This document shows, piece by piece, positions 45,416 to 54,542 of a stretch of DNA of 56,131 nt. Every line of letters starts with the position of its first letter. Within the stretch, counting starts at the first letter, position 1. The stretch is from contig VGEO01000012.1 of NCBI GenBank assembly GCA_016869275.1, positions 1-56,131 on the forward strand, given 5' to 3'. The notes below the pieces were generated by a model. It had not been told where the DNA came from, did not search any database, and saw only the letters and a list, made by a program, of their open reading frames with translations. This stretch comes from Alphaproteobacteria bacterium (GTDB lineage: Bacteria; Pseudomonadota; Alphaproteobacteria; SHVV01). The translations under genes and the position numbers were made by a program.

Positions 45416-46311
45416 TCAAGGCGCCGTGGTCGAAAGCGACCGCCACGTCGCCCCGCCGTCGCGGCTCATGCGCACGTCCTGGGTCCGGTTCGCGGCGGCG
45501 ACCGTGACGACGTAGAGCGTCTGCTCGTCGCTCGGGTCGACCGCGCCATGGATGACGTAATGGCCGGTGAAATCGCCGCCGAGCGTGCGCCACGCGAGAT
45601 CGGGCTCGGCCGCGCGCACCAGCCCGACGCCGGCGACGAAGGCGTAGACCGCGCCGGCGGGCGTCACGCTCACCATGGTCGGGGGGGCGCGTTGCGGATA
45701 CGCGCTCGCCCACGTGCGACCGCCGTCGGTGCTCCGCAACAGGCCCGGCACGGTCGCGGCATAAAGCGTATCGGAGGCCGTAGCCGAGGCCGCGATCTGC
45801 AGCAGGTCGGGGGCGCGGGCGCGGCGGTCGCCCAGGTCTTGCCGCCGTCCCGGCTGACCTGGAGGCCATCGTGAACGCCGTAGACCACGCGCGGGTCGGC
45901 CTTGCTCACGTCCATCTGGTGAAAGTCGACCGGGCCGCCCACGCCATCGGCCCGTTTCCGCCAGGTGACGCCGCGGTCGGTCGAAACCATGAAACCGAGA
46001 TTGCCGCCGTGCGCCGGGTGCCCGCTCGAAAAGAGCACGTCCGGTTCGGTCGGGTGGGCGGCGAAACCCATGAAGTCGTGACGGTCCTTGGACACCGCGC
46101 GCGCCGTGCCGTCGGCGCCGACCGCATAGAGGCCGTGGTGCGTCGCGAGGTAGACCCGGGTCGGATCGGCGGCATCGACCGCTAGACCGTGGAAGTGCGT
46201 CGCCCGCGCGAGCGCGGCGACCGTGGTGACGCCGTCGGCCGCGGCGCCGTGGCCGACGACCGCCCACGCGACCGCTGCGAACGCTGCGAGCCCTCGCGCG
46301 CCGCGGCCCAT
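45416..46311 (-). pseudogene. secreted sialidase-like beta-propeller (BNR repeat) gene with a frameshift
   Basis: From the ATG at 46311 a signal peptide (MGRGARGLAAFAAVAWAVVG) precedes BNR-type repeats: HFHGLAVDAADPTRVYLATH, STDRGVTWRKRA, and VSRDGGKTWATAA. The frame then breaks, and the reading continues in another frame as DLLQIAASATASDTLYAATV, RSTDGGRTWASAYPQ and MSRDGGATWRSL to the stop at 45416. The switch coincides with a run of five G (45809-45813), so a one-base indel is the likely cause, either real or a sequencing error. The combined length is ~298 residues. Probably a periplasmic or surface protein of unknown role. Confidence 0.78.
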
Positions 46312-46313
46312 CG

Positions 46314-46763
46314 CTAGCTCGCGCCCTTGGGCGCGACGGTGATCGAGACCGACGATCCCAACAGGCCGGAGCGCCCGATCTGTACCGTGGCGACCCGGTC
46401 CTCGCGGACGAACGTCAGGATCGAGGTCGCGGCGCGGATCACGGTGAGTTCGGTCCAGCCGAAGGTCGGCATGGTGCGGCGGTAAAACTCGAACAGCTCG
46501 TTCACCGACTGCGAGGTGTCGAGATGAAGCCGCCCGATCCAGGTTTCCCGCGCGCCGAGGAGCAGCGTCCGCTCGAGGTCCATCTTGGCGCCGGGCGGCA
46601 CGGCGACGTCGGAAAAGCGGGCAAGCCCCTCGCTTTCCATCGCCCTGGCGCTGGTACCGGCGGTCGGCGAGACGCCCGCGCTCTGGCCGCAGGCCGCGAG
46701 CGCGAGGCCGACCAACAGGGCGAACGGGGGAGCGAAGAGACGCGCGGTCACGGGCGCCATCAT
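46314..46763 (-). CDS. putative lipoprotein of unknown function
   Basis: 149 residues. The N-terminus is a lipoprotein signal with lipobox LAAC (PFALLVGLALAACGQSAG). The mature part reads RFSDVAVPPGAKMDLERTLL, ETWIGRLHLDTSQSVNELFE, and FYRRTMPTFGWTELTVI, a pattern shared with DUF4810/BamC-like outer-membrane lipoproteins. The stop lies 3 nt before the beta-propeller gene start, so they are co-transcribed. The start is one of two adjacent ATGs (46763 or 46760). Confidence 0.78.
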   Translation of the reverse strand: MMAPVTARLFAPPFALLVGLALAACGQSAGVSPTAGTSARAMESEGLARFSDVAVPPGAKMDLERTLLLGARETWIGRLHLDTSQSVNELFEFYRRTMPTFGWTELTVIRAATSILTFVREDRVATVQIGRSGLLGSSVSITVAPKGAS

Positions 46764-46890
46764 GCACGAGGCTTGCGCCGTTGCCAAAGCGGTCCGTGGC
46801 CGCGGCTGTCTTGCGCAAGCCCGGCAAACGCGGGATAACTCCGGCGCGGACGGACGGCGGCGGACCCCGTCCCGATTAGAGGAAACGACC

Positions 46891-47451
46891 ATGGCTGCGA
46901 CGGCGACCCCGATCTGCAAATTCGGCTGGAAGGCAGTCGATTTCGACCTCGAAGGCGTCGATGGCAAGCGCTACACGCTCGCCGACGTGCGGGGCGCCAA
47001 GGGCACGCTGGTGATGTTCATCTGCAATCACTGCCCTTACGTCAAGGCGGTGATCGACCGCATCGTCGCCGACGTCGCCGCGCTCGAGAAGCACGGCATC
47101 GGCGCGATCGCGATCATGCCAAATGACCCCGAGGCCTACCCCGAGGACTCGTTCGCCAACATGAAGAAGATCGCCGCGGCCAAGAAGTTCTCGTTCCCCT
47201 ACGTGATCGACCGCGATCAGTCGGTCGCTCGTGCCTACGATGCCGCGTGCACGCCCGACTTCTTCGGCTTCAACGCCGCGGGCGAGCTGCAGTATCGCGG
47301 CCGGCTCGATGCCTCGCGGATGACCCCGGTGCCGAACGCGCGCCGCGACTTGGTCGAAGCGATGATCGCGATCGCCCGGACCGGACGCGGGCCCAAGGAC
47401 CAGATTTCGAGCCTCGGCTGCTCGATCAAGTGGCGCGAAGCCGCCGAGTAG
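46891..47451 (+). CDS. thioredoxin-like/peroxiredoxin-type protein
   Basis: 186 residues of the AhpC/TSA-redoxin superfamily. The fold starts with DFDLEGVDGKRYTLADVRGA, and the active-site-like motif is FICNHCPYVKAVIDR, a C-x-x-C near residue 50. Further family stretches are IMPNDPEAYPEDSFANMKKI and TPDFFGFNAAGELQYRGRLD. The ATG at 46891 follows AGAGGAAACGACC. No signal peptide. Related proteins are annotated as thioredoxin-family or resA-like; the physiological substrate is unknown. It lies directly upstream of the TPR-bamB-der operon. Confidence 0.9.
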   Translation: MAATATPICKFGWKAVDFDLEGVDGKRYTLADVRGAKGTLVMFICNHCPYVKAVIDRIVADVAALEKHGIGAIAIMPNDPEAYPEDSFANMKKIAAAKKFSFPYVIDRDQSVARAYDAACTPDFFGFNAAGELQYRGRLDASRMTPVPNARRDLVEAMIAIARTGRGPKDQISSLGCSIKWREAAE

Positions 47452-47461
47452 GGGTAAGCGC

Positions 47462-48109
47462 GTGGCCGACGTTTTTCGCGAAGTCGACGAAGAAGTAAAA
47501 CGCGAGCAGTACCTCAAGCTCGCCAAGCGTTTCGGACCCTACCTGATCGCCGCCGCGGTGGCATTGGTGGTCGCCACCGGCGCCGTCGTCGGCTGGCGCG
47601 ACTATCAGAAGCGGACCCGCGAGGCCGATGGCGCCCGCTTCGCGGCGGCGATCGAGGTTCTGGCCAAGGGCGAGCGCGCCAAGGCGGCCGACGCTTTCGC
47701 CGACCTCGCCAAGGATGGTTCGACCGGCTATCGCGCGCTCGCCGGACTGCAGCGGGCGGCAGCAGTCGGCGCGACCGACGCCAAGCAGGCGGTCGAGATC
47801 TACGACGGCATCGCCAAGGATTCGTCGCTGCCGGAGTTGCTGCGCTCGCTCGCGGCGTTGCGCGCGGCGATGCTGCAGGCCGATTCCGTCGACGCCAAGG
47901 ACGTATTGGCGCGGCTCGAGCCGCTGTTGGGCGAGACGAGCCCATGGCGGTTCCTCGCGCGCGAACTGAAGGCCGTGGTCGAGATCAGGGGCGGCAACGA
48001 CAAGGCCGCGATCGAGACGTTGAAGGGACTGGTCGACAACCCGCAGGCCCCGAGCGGCATCCGCGGGCGCGCCGCCCAACTCCTGGCGGCGCTCGAAGCG
48101 GGGAAGTGA
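47462..48109 (+). CDS. YfgM-like TPR membrane protein
   Basis: 215 residues starting at GTG 47462. A short cytosolic N-terminus (MADVFREVDEEVKREQYLKL) and one membrane helix (~27-45, PYLIAAAVALVVATGAVVGW) anchor a periplasmic TPR-like helical domain. FRFAA-type repeats include AADAFADLAKDGSTGYRALA and LEPLLGETSPWRFLARE. In many alphaproteobacteria it precedes bamB and der, as does YfgM in Escherichia coli, where it links to envelope protein folding at the Sec translocon. It sits one nucleotide before bamB. Confidence 0.88.
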   Translation: MADVFREVDEEVKREQYLKLAKRFGPYLIAAAVALVVATGAVVGWRDYQKRTREADGARFAAAIEVLAKGERAKAADAFADLAKDGSTGYRALAGLQRAAAVGATDAKQAVEIYDGIAKDSSLPELLRSLAALRAAMLQADSVDAKDVLARLEPLLGETSPWRFLARELKAVVEIRGGNDKAAIETLKGLVDNPQAPSGIRGRAAQLLAALEAGK

Positions 48110-48110
48110 C

Positions 48111-49475
48111 GTGACGCGGCGCCGCGGCTGGCGGATCGGATACGCGAGCACGCGGCTCGCGATACTGGCAGCGGCATTCACGCTCGGTGCCTGCAACTCG
48201 CCCTTGTTCGATTGGCTGGGCGGCGGCGCCAGCCAGGAGCCGCCGCTTCCCGGCACCCGCATCTCGGTGCTGACGCTACAGAACCAGATCGAGCCCGATC
48301 CGCGCATCCAGGATCTGCAAGTGCGGCTGCCGCGCCCGATCGAAAACGCCGATTGGCCGCAAGCCGGCGGGCGCCCGAACCACGCGATGCAACATCTGAC
48401 GCTCGGCGACGATCCGCGCATCGCGTGGCGGGTTGGAATCGGCGAAGGCTCGTCGGGCTACAAACGCCTGCTGGCGCCGCCGATCGCCGCCGAAGGCGTC
48501 GTCTACGCGATGGACGCGCTGGGCTCGGTGATCGCGGTCGAGCTCAAGAGCGGCCGCCCGCTCTGGCGCGTGGGCTTGCGGCCCGAGGCCGAGGAGGAAG
48601 GCGGACACGGCGGCGGCCTGGCGTTCGACCGCGGCATTCTCTTTGTTGCGACCGGCTATGGCGAGGCGCTGGCGCTGGTCGCCGAAAACGGCAACGAGCT
48701 CTGGCGTGTGCGTCTGAACGTGCCGGTGCGGGCGGCGCCGACGGTCGGCGACGGCCGCGTGTTCATCCTCACGGTCGAGAACAAGCTGTTCGCGCTCGAC
48801 GCCGAGGACGGCCGCCGGTTGTGGCAGCACGAGGGCTTGCCCGAGAACGCCGGCCTGATCGGCGCGTCGAGCCCGGCGGTCGAAGGCGGCATCGTCGTCG
48901 CGCCCTATACCTCGGGCGAACTCTACGGCTTGCGCACCGATAATGGACGCCTGGTGTGGTCGGAGTCGCTGACCCGCGCGGCGAGTGCGGCGCTGCTCAC
49001 GACTTTCTCCAACATCAACGGCCGCCCGGTCATTCAGGACAATCAGGTCTACGCCATCAGCCACGCCGGCCGCATGGTCGCGCTCAACGCGCGCACCGGA
49101 GCGCGAGTCTGGGACCAGTTGATCGGCGGCACCGAGACGCCGTGGCTCGCTGGCGATTTCATCTTTCTGATCACCAACGAGGCCGAAGTCGTATGCCTGT
49201 GGCGCCGCGACGGCCGGGTGCGGTGGGTGCTACCGCTGGCGCGCTACGGCGATCCGGGCAGGCGCCAGGACGTCATCCAGTGGAGCGGCCCGGTGCTGGC
49301 GGGCGACCGACTGATCGTCGTCTCCTCGAAAGGCCAGGCGTTGGCGATCTCGCCCTATTCGGGCGATGCGATCGGCCAAATCCGGATCCCGGCCGGGGCG
49401 TACCTCGCGCCGATCGTCGCCGAGAGCAACCTGGTGATCCTGACCGACTCGGGCGATCTGCTCGCGCTGCGCTGA
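48111..49475 (+). CDS. bamB: outer membrane assembly lipoprotein BamB
   Basis: 454 residues starting with GTG at 48111. A lipoprotein signal with lipobox LGAC (LAILAAAFTLGACNSPLFD) precedes an eight-bladed PQQ-type beta-propeller: AIAAEGVVYAMDALGSVIAV, RGILFVATGYGEALALVAEN, NKLFALDAEDGRRLWQHEG, and NLVILTDSGDLLALR at the end. BamB is part of the BAM complex that inserts outer-membrane proteins. The flanking YfgM-like and der genes are the usual partners. Intact. Confidence 0.93.
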   Translation: MTRRRGWRIGYASTRLAILAAAFTLGACNSPLFDWLGGGASQEPPLPGTRISVLTLQNQIEPDPRIQDLQVRLPRPIENADWPQAGGRPNHAMQHLTLGDDPRIAWRVGIGEGSSGYKRLLAPPIAAEGVVYAMDALGSVIAVELKSGRPLWRVGLRPEAEEEGGHGGGLAFDRGILFVATGYGEALALVAENGNELWRVRLNVPVRAAPTVGDGRVFILTVENKLFALDAEDGRRLWQHEGLPENAGLIGASSPAVEGGIVVAPYTSGELYGLRTDNGRLVWSESLTRAASAALLTTFSNINGRPVIQDNQVYAISHAGRMVALNARTGARVWDQLIGGTETPWLAGDFIFLITNEAEVVCLWRRDGRVRWVLPLARYGDPGRRQDVIQWSGPVLAGDRLIVVSSKGQALAISPYSGDAIGQIRIPAGAYLAPIVAESNLVILTDSGDLLALR

Positions 49476-49540
49476 GCTGAGCCTGGCGCGACGCCGTTTC
49501 CGCTCCCGCGAAGCCGAGGAGCCATTGGTTCGCTGACCGC

Positions 49541-50929
49541 ATGTCCTTCATCGTCGCCATCGTCGGGCGTTCCAACGTCGGCAAGTCGACGCTGTTCAAC
49601 CGCCTGGTCGGGCGCGCGGCGGCGATCGTCGATCCGACGCCGGGCGTCACCCGCGACCGCCGCGAGGGCGAAGCGGCCGTCGGTCCGCTCGCCTTCACCG
49701 CCGTCGACACCGCCGGCTATGAAGAGAGCGATCCCGACTCGCTCGCCGGCCGCTCGCGCAGACAGACCGAGACCGCGATCGACAAGGCCGATGTCGCGCT
49801 GTTCGTGATCGACGCGCGCGCCGGGGTCACGCCCTTGGACCGCGCCTTCGCCCAAGCGCTCCGCCGGCGCAAGACGCCGGTGATCCTGGTCGCCAACAAG
49901 TGCGAGGGCGAGGCCGGCGAATCCGGCCTGCTCGACGCGTTCGCGCTGGGCTTGGGCGCGGCGATCCCGGTCTCGGCCGCGCACGGCGAGGGTCTGGCCG
50001 ATCTCTACCAAGCGCTGGCGCGGTTCGCGCCCGACGCCGCCCAGGCGCCGGCCCCGGACGGGCCGCTCAAGCTCGCGATCGTCGGCCGCCCCAACGTCGG
50101 CAAGTCGACGCTCGTCAATCGGCTGCTTGGCGAAGAACGCATGGTGACGAGCCCGGAAGCCGGTACCACGCGCGATGCGGTGACGATCGCCTGGGAGTAC
50201 CAGGGCCGCCCGCTCCAGCTGATCGACACCGCCGGCCAGCGCCGGCGCAGCAAGGTCGACGACTCGATCGAGGCCCGCGCCAGCGCCGACGCCCGCCGGG
50301 CGATCGACCTGGCGCACGTGGTCGTGCTGGTAGTCGATGCGACCCAGACGCTCGACAAACAGGATCTGACGATCGCGCGCCACACGATCGAGCAGGGCCG
50401 GGCATTGGTGGTCGCGGCCAACAAGTGGGACCTGATCGACGACGGCCAGAAGACGCGCCGCGCCTTGGACGACCGTCTCGAGCGCTCGCTCGCCCAGGTG
50501 CGGGGCGTGCCGGTGGTGACGGTTTCGGCGCTGACGGGCGAGGGCATCGCGCGACTGTTGCCGGCGGTGACCGCGATCTTCGATCTCTGGAACGCGCGGG
50601 TGGCGACCGCCAAACTCAACGACTGGCTGGCCCATGTCGAGGCGCGCCATCCGCCGCCCGCGGTCGACGGGCGCCCGGTCCGGCTCCGCTACGCGACCCA
50701 GGTGAAGACGCGGCCGCCGACCTTCGTCGTTTTCTTGAGCCGCAGCGCCGAGCTGGCCGGCGCCTACGTCCGCTATCTCGAGAACGAGCTCCGGTCGGCG
50801 TTCGATCTCCCCGGCGTGCCGATCCGCATTCTGCCGCGCAAGGGCAAGAACCCGTTCGACCCCGCTCCCGCCCCCTCCCGCTTGCGGTCACCGCGCTCGC
50901 GCCCTCCCCCGCGTCGCGGGGGACGGTAG
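49541..50929 (+). CDS. der: ribosome biogenesis GTPase Der
   Basis: 462 residues with two tandem GTPase domains. Domain 1 has GRSNVGKSTLFNRLVG, DTAGYE and NKCEGE. Domain 2 has GRPNVGKSTLVNRLLGEERM, DTAGQRRRSKVDDSIE and NKWDLI. A KH-like domain (~360-440) ends in RILPRKGKNPFD. Der assists 50S subunit assembly. The final ~25 residues (PAPAPSRLRSPRSRPPPRRG) are encoded partly by a G/C-skewed palindromic repeat (50901-50937), so the native C-terminus probably ended soon after NPFD. Confidence 0.95.
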   Translation: MSFIVAIVGRSNVGKSTLFNRLVGRAAAIVDPTPGVTRDRREGEAAVGPLAFTAVDTAGYEESDPDSLAGRSRRQTETAIDKADVALFVIDARAGVTPLDRAFAQALRRRKTPVILVANKCEGEAGESGLLDAFALGLGAAIPVSAAHGEGLADLYQALARFAPDAAQAPAPDGPLKLAIVGRPNVGKSTLVNRLLGEERMVTSPEAGTTRDAVTIAWEYQGRPLQLIDTAGQRRRSKVDDSIEARASADARRAIDLAHVVVLVVDATQTLDKQDLTIARHTIEQGRALVVAANKWDLIDDGQKTRRALDDRLERSLAQVRGVPVVTVSALTGEGIARLLPAVTAIFDLWNARVATAKLNDWLAHVEARHPPPAVDGRPVRLRYATQVKTRPPTFVVFLSRSAELAGAYVRYLENELRSAFDLPGVPIRILPRKGKNPFDPAPAPSRLRSPRSRPPPRRGGR

Positions 50930-50937
50930 GGAGGGGG
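50901..50937. repeat. palindromic repeat overlapping the 3' end of der
   Basis: CCCCCGCG-T-CGCGGGGG (50906-50922) is a perfect 8-bp-arm palindrome flanked by CCCTCCC and GGGAGGG. It is of the same type as the elements at 7224-7280 and near 13420-13455, lies between convergent genes (der and the dehydratase-like gene), and could terminate transcription. Confidence 0.65.
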
Positions 50938-50938
50938 T

Positions 50939-52432
50939 TTACTCCTTGATCCCGGCCAGGTTCTTGGCGCGCTTCATCTTGCCGGGCAGGTCCATGGTGC
51001 GCGCGATCTGAATGCGCTGCGCCTGGGGCGACCCGGCGCCGTGGAGCGACTCGGTCAAATAGCCGACCGCGTTCCGCCCGAGCGTCAGGTTCTCGATCAG
51101 GCGCAGGATCTTCATGCGATCGACCGCGGCGACGCCCTCGCGCCCGGTCAGGAATTTCTTCACCAGCGGCCCGACCTCGTTCGATTCGAGGTCGCGCTCG
51201 GACGGCATGGTCGCGACCAGGCCGCCGCCGATGTCCTGGGCGAGACGGGCGATCTCGAACGGAAAGCGCGTGACGTTGTGCTTGCACACGTTGGCGAGCA
51301 TGTCGTCGTTGATCCACGCGCCCGAGGCGAGCTTCTTCGCTCGGTGCGCCGAGGCCATGCCGGCCGCGAACACGGTCTCGTTCAAGTGCGTCATCTCGAC
51401 CAGCTTGTCCTTGATGTGCGAAACCTCGGCGAGCCCGTTGTAATCGGCGGCGGTGGCGGCGGCGCCGATCAGGACGTCGCCCAAGCCGGTTTTGCAGACG
51501 TAGCTCGCGCGGTGATAGCTGGTGAAGCGCTCGACCAGCGGCGCTGCCCACTCGGTCTCGCCATCCATGAAGACGTGCTCGTAGGGCACGAACACGTCCT
51601 CGAACACGACCATCGACTCCTGGCCCGCGAACTGGGCGTTGCCGGCATCGATCGCGCCGCCATCGAGCGCGCGGGTATCGCCACTCTGGCGGCCGTAGAT
51701 GAAAGTGAGGCCCGGCGCATCGACCCGGACCGCGCCGACCACGGCGTAGTCCTTGTCCGGCGCCTGGAGCCGCATCGTCGGCATGAACACGATCCAGTGC
51801 GAGTTGATGGCGCCGGTCTGGTGCATTTTGGCGCCGGAGACGTAGAGGCCCCGATCGGTGCGGCGCGTCACATGGAGGAAGAGGTCGGGATCGGTCTGGC
51901 GGTGCGGCGGCTTCGCGCGGTCGCCCTTGGGGTCGGTCATGGCGCCGCCCAGGACCAGATTGAAGCGCTGAAGCTGTTTGAGAAAACCGAGGAAACGCGG
52001 GTGATAGGCGGTGCCGTGCGCGCGGTCGACGTCGTGGGTGACCGCGTGCAGCGCGCCGATCGCGTCCAAGCCGACACAGCGCTGGAAACAGGTGCCGGTG
52101 CGCCGCCCCAACTCGCGCTGCATTTCGTGCTTGCCGACCAGGTCCTCAGGCCGCTCGGCGACGTGAAGAAAACGATTGATCGGACGGCCGGCGATCGCCG
52201 AACGGACCGTGCCGAGGGCCGGGTCTTCCGCCGCGAGCGCGTAGGACTCGGCCATGGCGTTGATCGAGGGACGGATCACCGGATGGTCGACCGGCTCTTC
52301 GATACGCTGGCCCAAGAAAAAGACCTTGAGGCCGCGGCCGCGCAGCGATTTGACGTAGTCGGCCGCGCCGGCGATCGGCGTAAAACCGTTCCAAAGCTCG
52401 GCTGCGCTCGCTTCGGCTGCCATTCTTGCCAT
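50939..52432 (-). CDS. 4-hydroxybutyryl-CoA dehydratase-like protein (HpaB superfamily)
   Basis: 497 residues. It aligns from memory with the iron-sulfur flavoenzyme 4-hydroxybutyryl-CoA dehydratase: PVDHPVIRPSINAMAESYAL, TCFQRCVGLDA, GAMTDPKGDRA, and TESLHGAGSPQAQRIQIART. The [4Fe-4S] ligands Cys115 and Cys119 (T-C-F-Q-R-C), His307 and Cys313 (YHRASYVCKTG) are present, but His and Cys are five residues apart instead of six in the clostridial enzyme as remembered. Ordinary 4-hydroxyphenylacetate 3-monooxygenases lack these Cys. The ATG at 52432 was chosen for its AAGGGAG site seven bases upstream. It is divergent from a Rieske oxygenase gene across 104 bp. Confidence 0.82.
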   Translation of the reverse strand: MARMAAEASAAELWNGFTPIAGAADYVKSLRGRGLKVFFLGQRIEEPVDHPVIRPSINAMAESYALAAEDPALGTVRSAIAGRPINRFLHVAERPEDLVGKHEMQRELGRRTGTCFQRCVGLDAIGALHAVTHDVDRAHGTAYHPRFLGFLKQLQRFNLVLGGAMTDPKGDRAKPPHRQTDPDLFLHVTRRTDRGLYVSGAKMHQTGAINSHWIVFMPTMRLQAPDKDYAVVGAVRVDAPGLTFIYGRQSGDTRALDGGAIDAGNAQFAGQESMVVFEDVFVPYEHVFMDGETEWAAPLVERFTSYHRASYVCKTGLGDVLIGAAATAADYNGLAEVSHIKDKLVEMTHLNETVFAAGMASAHRAKKLASGAWINDDMLANVCKHNVTRFPFEIARLAQDIGGGLVATMPSERDLESNEVGPLVKKFLTGREGVAAVDRMKILRLIENLTLGRNAVGYLTESLHGAGSPQAQRIQIARTMDLPGKMKRAKNLAGIKE

Positions 52433-52536
52433 GCGCATTCTCCCTTTCGGTCCGTGACTAGCCTACAATACCCGCGCACGGTAGTGCCCGGTCGTGGTTA
52501 GGGTTGACCAGGTCCAAACGAGGCTCAGAGGTGTCC

Positions 52537-53730
52537 ATGACCGCGGATCGAATCGTCCAAAACGCTGATCGCCCTCGCGTCACCGAACTCGGCGCCGGAA
52601 TTGAAGCGGCTCGCAAGCCGCTAACCGATGCGACCCACCTTCCCAGCCACATCTATACGTCGGCCGCGATCTTCGAACGGGAGAAGGAGAAGATCTTCAA
52701 GAAGGACTGGCTGGCGGTCGCCCGGGTCGAGGAGATTGAGAACGCCGGCGACTACATGACCTTCGACATCGTGGGCGAGCCGATCATCGTCGCCCGGAAC
52801 AACGATGGCGAGATCAACGCGTTCTACAACGTGTGTGTTCATCGCGGCACCGAAGTGGCGGCCGGCAACGGCAACCGCAAGATCTTCAGCTGTCCGTATC
52901 ACGCCTGGACCTATGATCTTTCCGGCCGCCTGGTCGGTGCGGCTTATATGGATGACGTTAACAACTTCGATTTCGACAACTGCCGCCTGCAACCCGTGCG
53001 CAGCGGTGTGTGGCAGGGCTGGATCTTCGTAAATTTCGATCCCGGCGCGGAACCTCTGGAACGCTTCGTGGCGGAGTACGCCTCCGAATTCGGCGCCTAC
53101 CAGCAGGACAAATTTCGCCTAAACCGCCGGGTTGAAAAGACCCTCGATTGCAACTGGAAGCTGGTGCACGAGAACTTCGTCGATATTTATCACTTTCTCA
53201 CCTTACATCCGGACACGCTCAGCGATTGGCAGGGGCCGGAGAAATACGACTACCGCGCCCACCGGCATGGCGGCTATGCGACGTTTTACGAGAACCAAAC
53301 GTCGTGGATCAAACCCCTCCAGGAGCTTGGATTGATGCCCTGGCTCAAGAACTGGCCGGTTGGGAAGGACCCGGCATTGGCCGGCTGCTCCGGTTTCATG
53401 ACGCCAAATTTCACGATCTTCGGACGCTCATTTGGTCTCGTCCACGTCGTGGTATGGCCGCTATCGCCGTCACAATGTCATCTCGTCGTCTACTGCACCG
53501 TGCCCGAGGTCTATTTCGAGCAGGACGATATCGAGGCCCGGATGCAGCCGATCGAAGAATTGATGGCAATGATCATCGACGAAGACCGGCCGATGATCGA
53601 GTCGCTCCAGCGCAATATGAGCAAGCGAGCATTCCGACCGGGGCGGATGTCGACCGGCGAGATGCTGGTCCACCACTATATCGGCTGCTACCTCGATCGC
53701 ATGGGCGACGATCTTGTGCTGAATCGATGA
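52537..53730 (+). CDS. Rieske non-haem iron oxygenase, alpha subunit
   Basis: 397 residues. The Rieske cluster ligands are Cys100, His102 (NVCVHRGTE), Cys119 and His122 (FSCPYHAWTYD). The catalytic-domain motif HENFVDIYHFLTLHP gives Asp216 with iron ligands His219 and His224. This is the alpha subunit of an aromatic-ring-hydroxylating or demethylating dioxygenase. No beta subunit, ferredoxin or reductase gene is adjacent, so it may be a homotrimeric (alpha-only) type. The ATG at 52537 has GAGGTGTCC upstream. Composition is slightly less GC-rich. Its divergence from the dehydratase-like gene suggests one shared control region. Confidence 0.9.
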   Translation: MTADRIVQNADRPRVTELGAGIEAARKPLTDATHLPSHIYTSAAIFEREKEKIFKKDWLAVARVEEIENAGDYMTFDIVGEPIIVARNNDGEINAFYNVCVHRGTEVAAGNGNRKIFSCPYHAWTYDLSGRLVGAAYMDDVNNFDFDNCRLQPVRSGVWQGWIFVNFDPGAEPLERFVAEYASEFGAYQQDKFRLNRRVEKTLDCNWKLVHENFVDIYHFLTLHPDTLSDWQGPEKYDYRAHRHGGYATFYENQTSWIKPLQELGLMPWLKNWPVGKDPALAGCSGFMTPNFTIFGRSFGLVHVVVWPLSPSQCHLVVYCTVPEVYFEQDDIEARMQPIEELMAMIIDEDRPMIESLQRNMSKRAFRPGRMSTGEMLVHHYIGCYLDRMGDDLVLNR

Positions 53731-53807
53731 CCCGGGGATTGAACCAGGGAGCGATACCGCTGCCGCCGTTCGTCCCGAAACTGGACTAAGGGCAACAGGG
53801 CAGGCGG

Positions 53808-54512
53808 CTATGCCCTGACCCGCGCGCCGTTCTCGGTCCAGGCGGGCTCGGCCAAGTCGACGAAGCGCGCGGCGACGGAGTCCGGTGACGGCAGCGTTGC
53901 CGGGTCTTCGCCCGGGAATGCCTGCGCCCGCATCCGCGTCCGCACCGGGCCGGGATCGAGCAGATTGACGCGCACGGCTGAGGTCGCGACTTCGGCGGCG
54001 TAGACCCGGACCATCGCTTCGAGCGCTGCCTTGCTGATCGCATACGTGCCCCAGTAGGCGGCGGCACTTTGGGTGACGCCCGAGGTCACGAAGATCGCGC
54101 GGCCGGCCGGCGCGGTGCGCAGCAGCGGGTCGAAGGCGCGGAGCAGGAGCCAGTTCGCGGTGACATTGACCGCCATTACCTCGGTCCAGTCGTTGGCGAG
54201 GATGTGGGGGAGGGGGGTGAGGGTCCCGAGCTGGCCGGCGTTGCCAACTAGGATGTCGAGCCGGTGGTGGCGTTCGGCGAGGGCATGGGCCAAGCGCTCG
54301 ATCCCGGCGCCGTCGCGCAAGTCCAAGGGCACCAATGTCGCCTGGCCTCCATGGGCGCGGACGCGGTCGTCGGTCTCCTCGAGCCCGCCGACGGTGCGGG
54401 CGACCAGCACGAGCTCGGCCCCTTCGGCGGCGAAGCGCGCGGCCACGGCCTGGCCGATGCCGCGCGAGGCGCCGGTGATCAGGGCGATGCGGCCAGCCAA
54501 GCGCTGCGCCAT
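53808..54512 (-). CDS. SDR family NAD(P)-dependent oxidoreductase
   Basis: 234 residues, classical short-chain dehydrogenase. It has the cofactor motif LITGASRGIGQAVAARFAAE, the NAG stretch (ILVGNAGQLG), a Ser in FVTSGVTQSAAAYWGTYA and the Tyr-x3-Lys in YAISKAALEAMVRVYAAE. It follows purF on the minus strand after about 30 AT-rich bases. The cvpA-purF-SDR order recurs in alphaproteobacteria, though no role in purine synthesis is known. The substrate is unknown. Confidence 0.93.
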   Translation of the reverse strand: MAQRLAGRIALITGASRGIGQAVAARFAAEGAELVLVARTVGGLEETDDRVRAHGGQATLVPLDLRDGAGIERLAHALAERHHRLDILVGNAGQLGTLTPLPHILANDWTEVMAVNVTANWLLLRAFDPLLRTAPAGRAIFVTSGVTQSAAAYWGTYAISKAALEAMVRVYAAEVATSAVRVNLLDPGPVRTRMRAQAFPGEDPATLPSPDSVAARFVDLAEPAWTENGARVRA

Positions 54513-54542
54513 TTATTTTTACCTAGCTAATTGATCGGCTAA

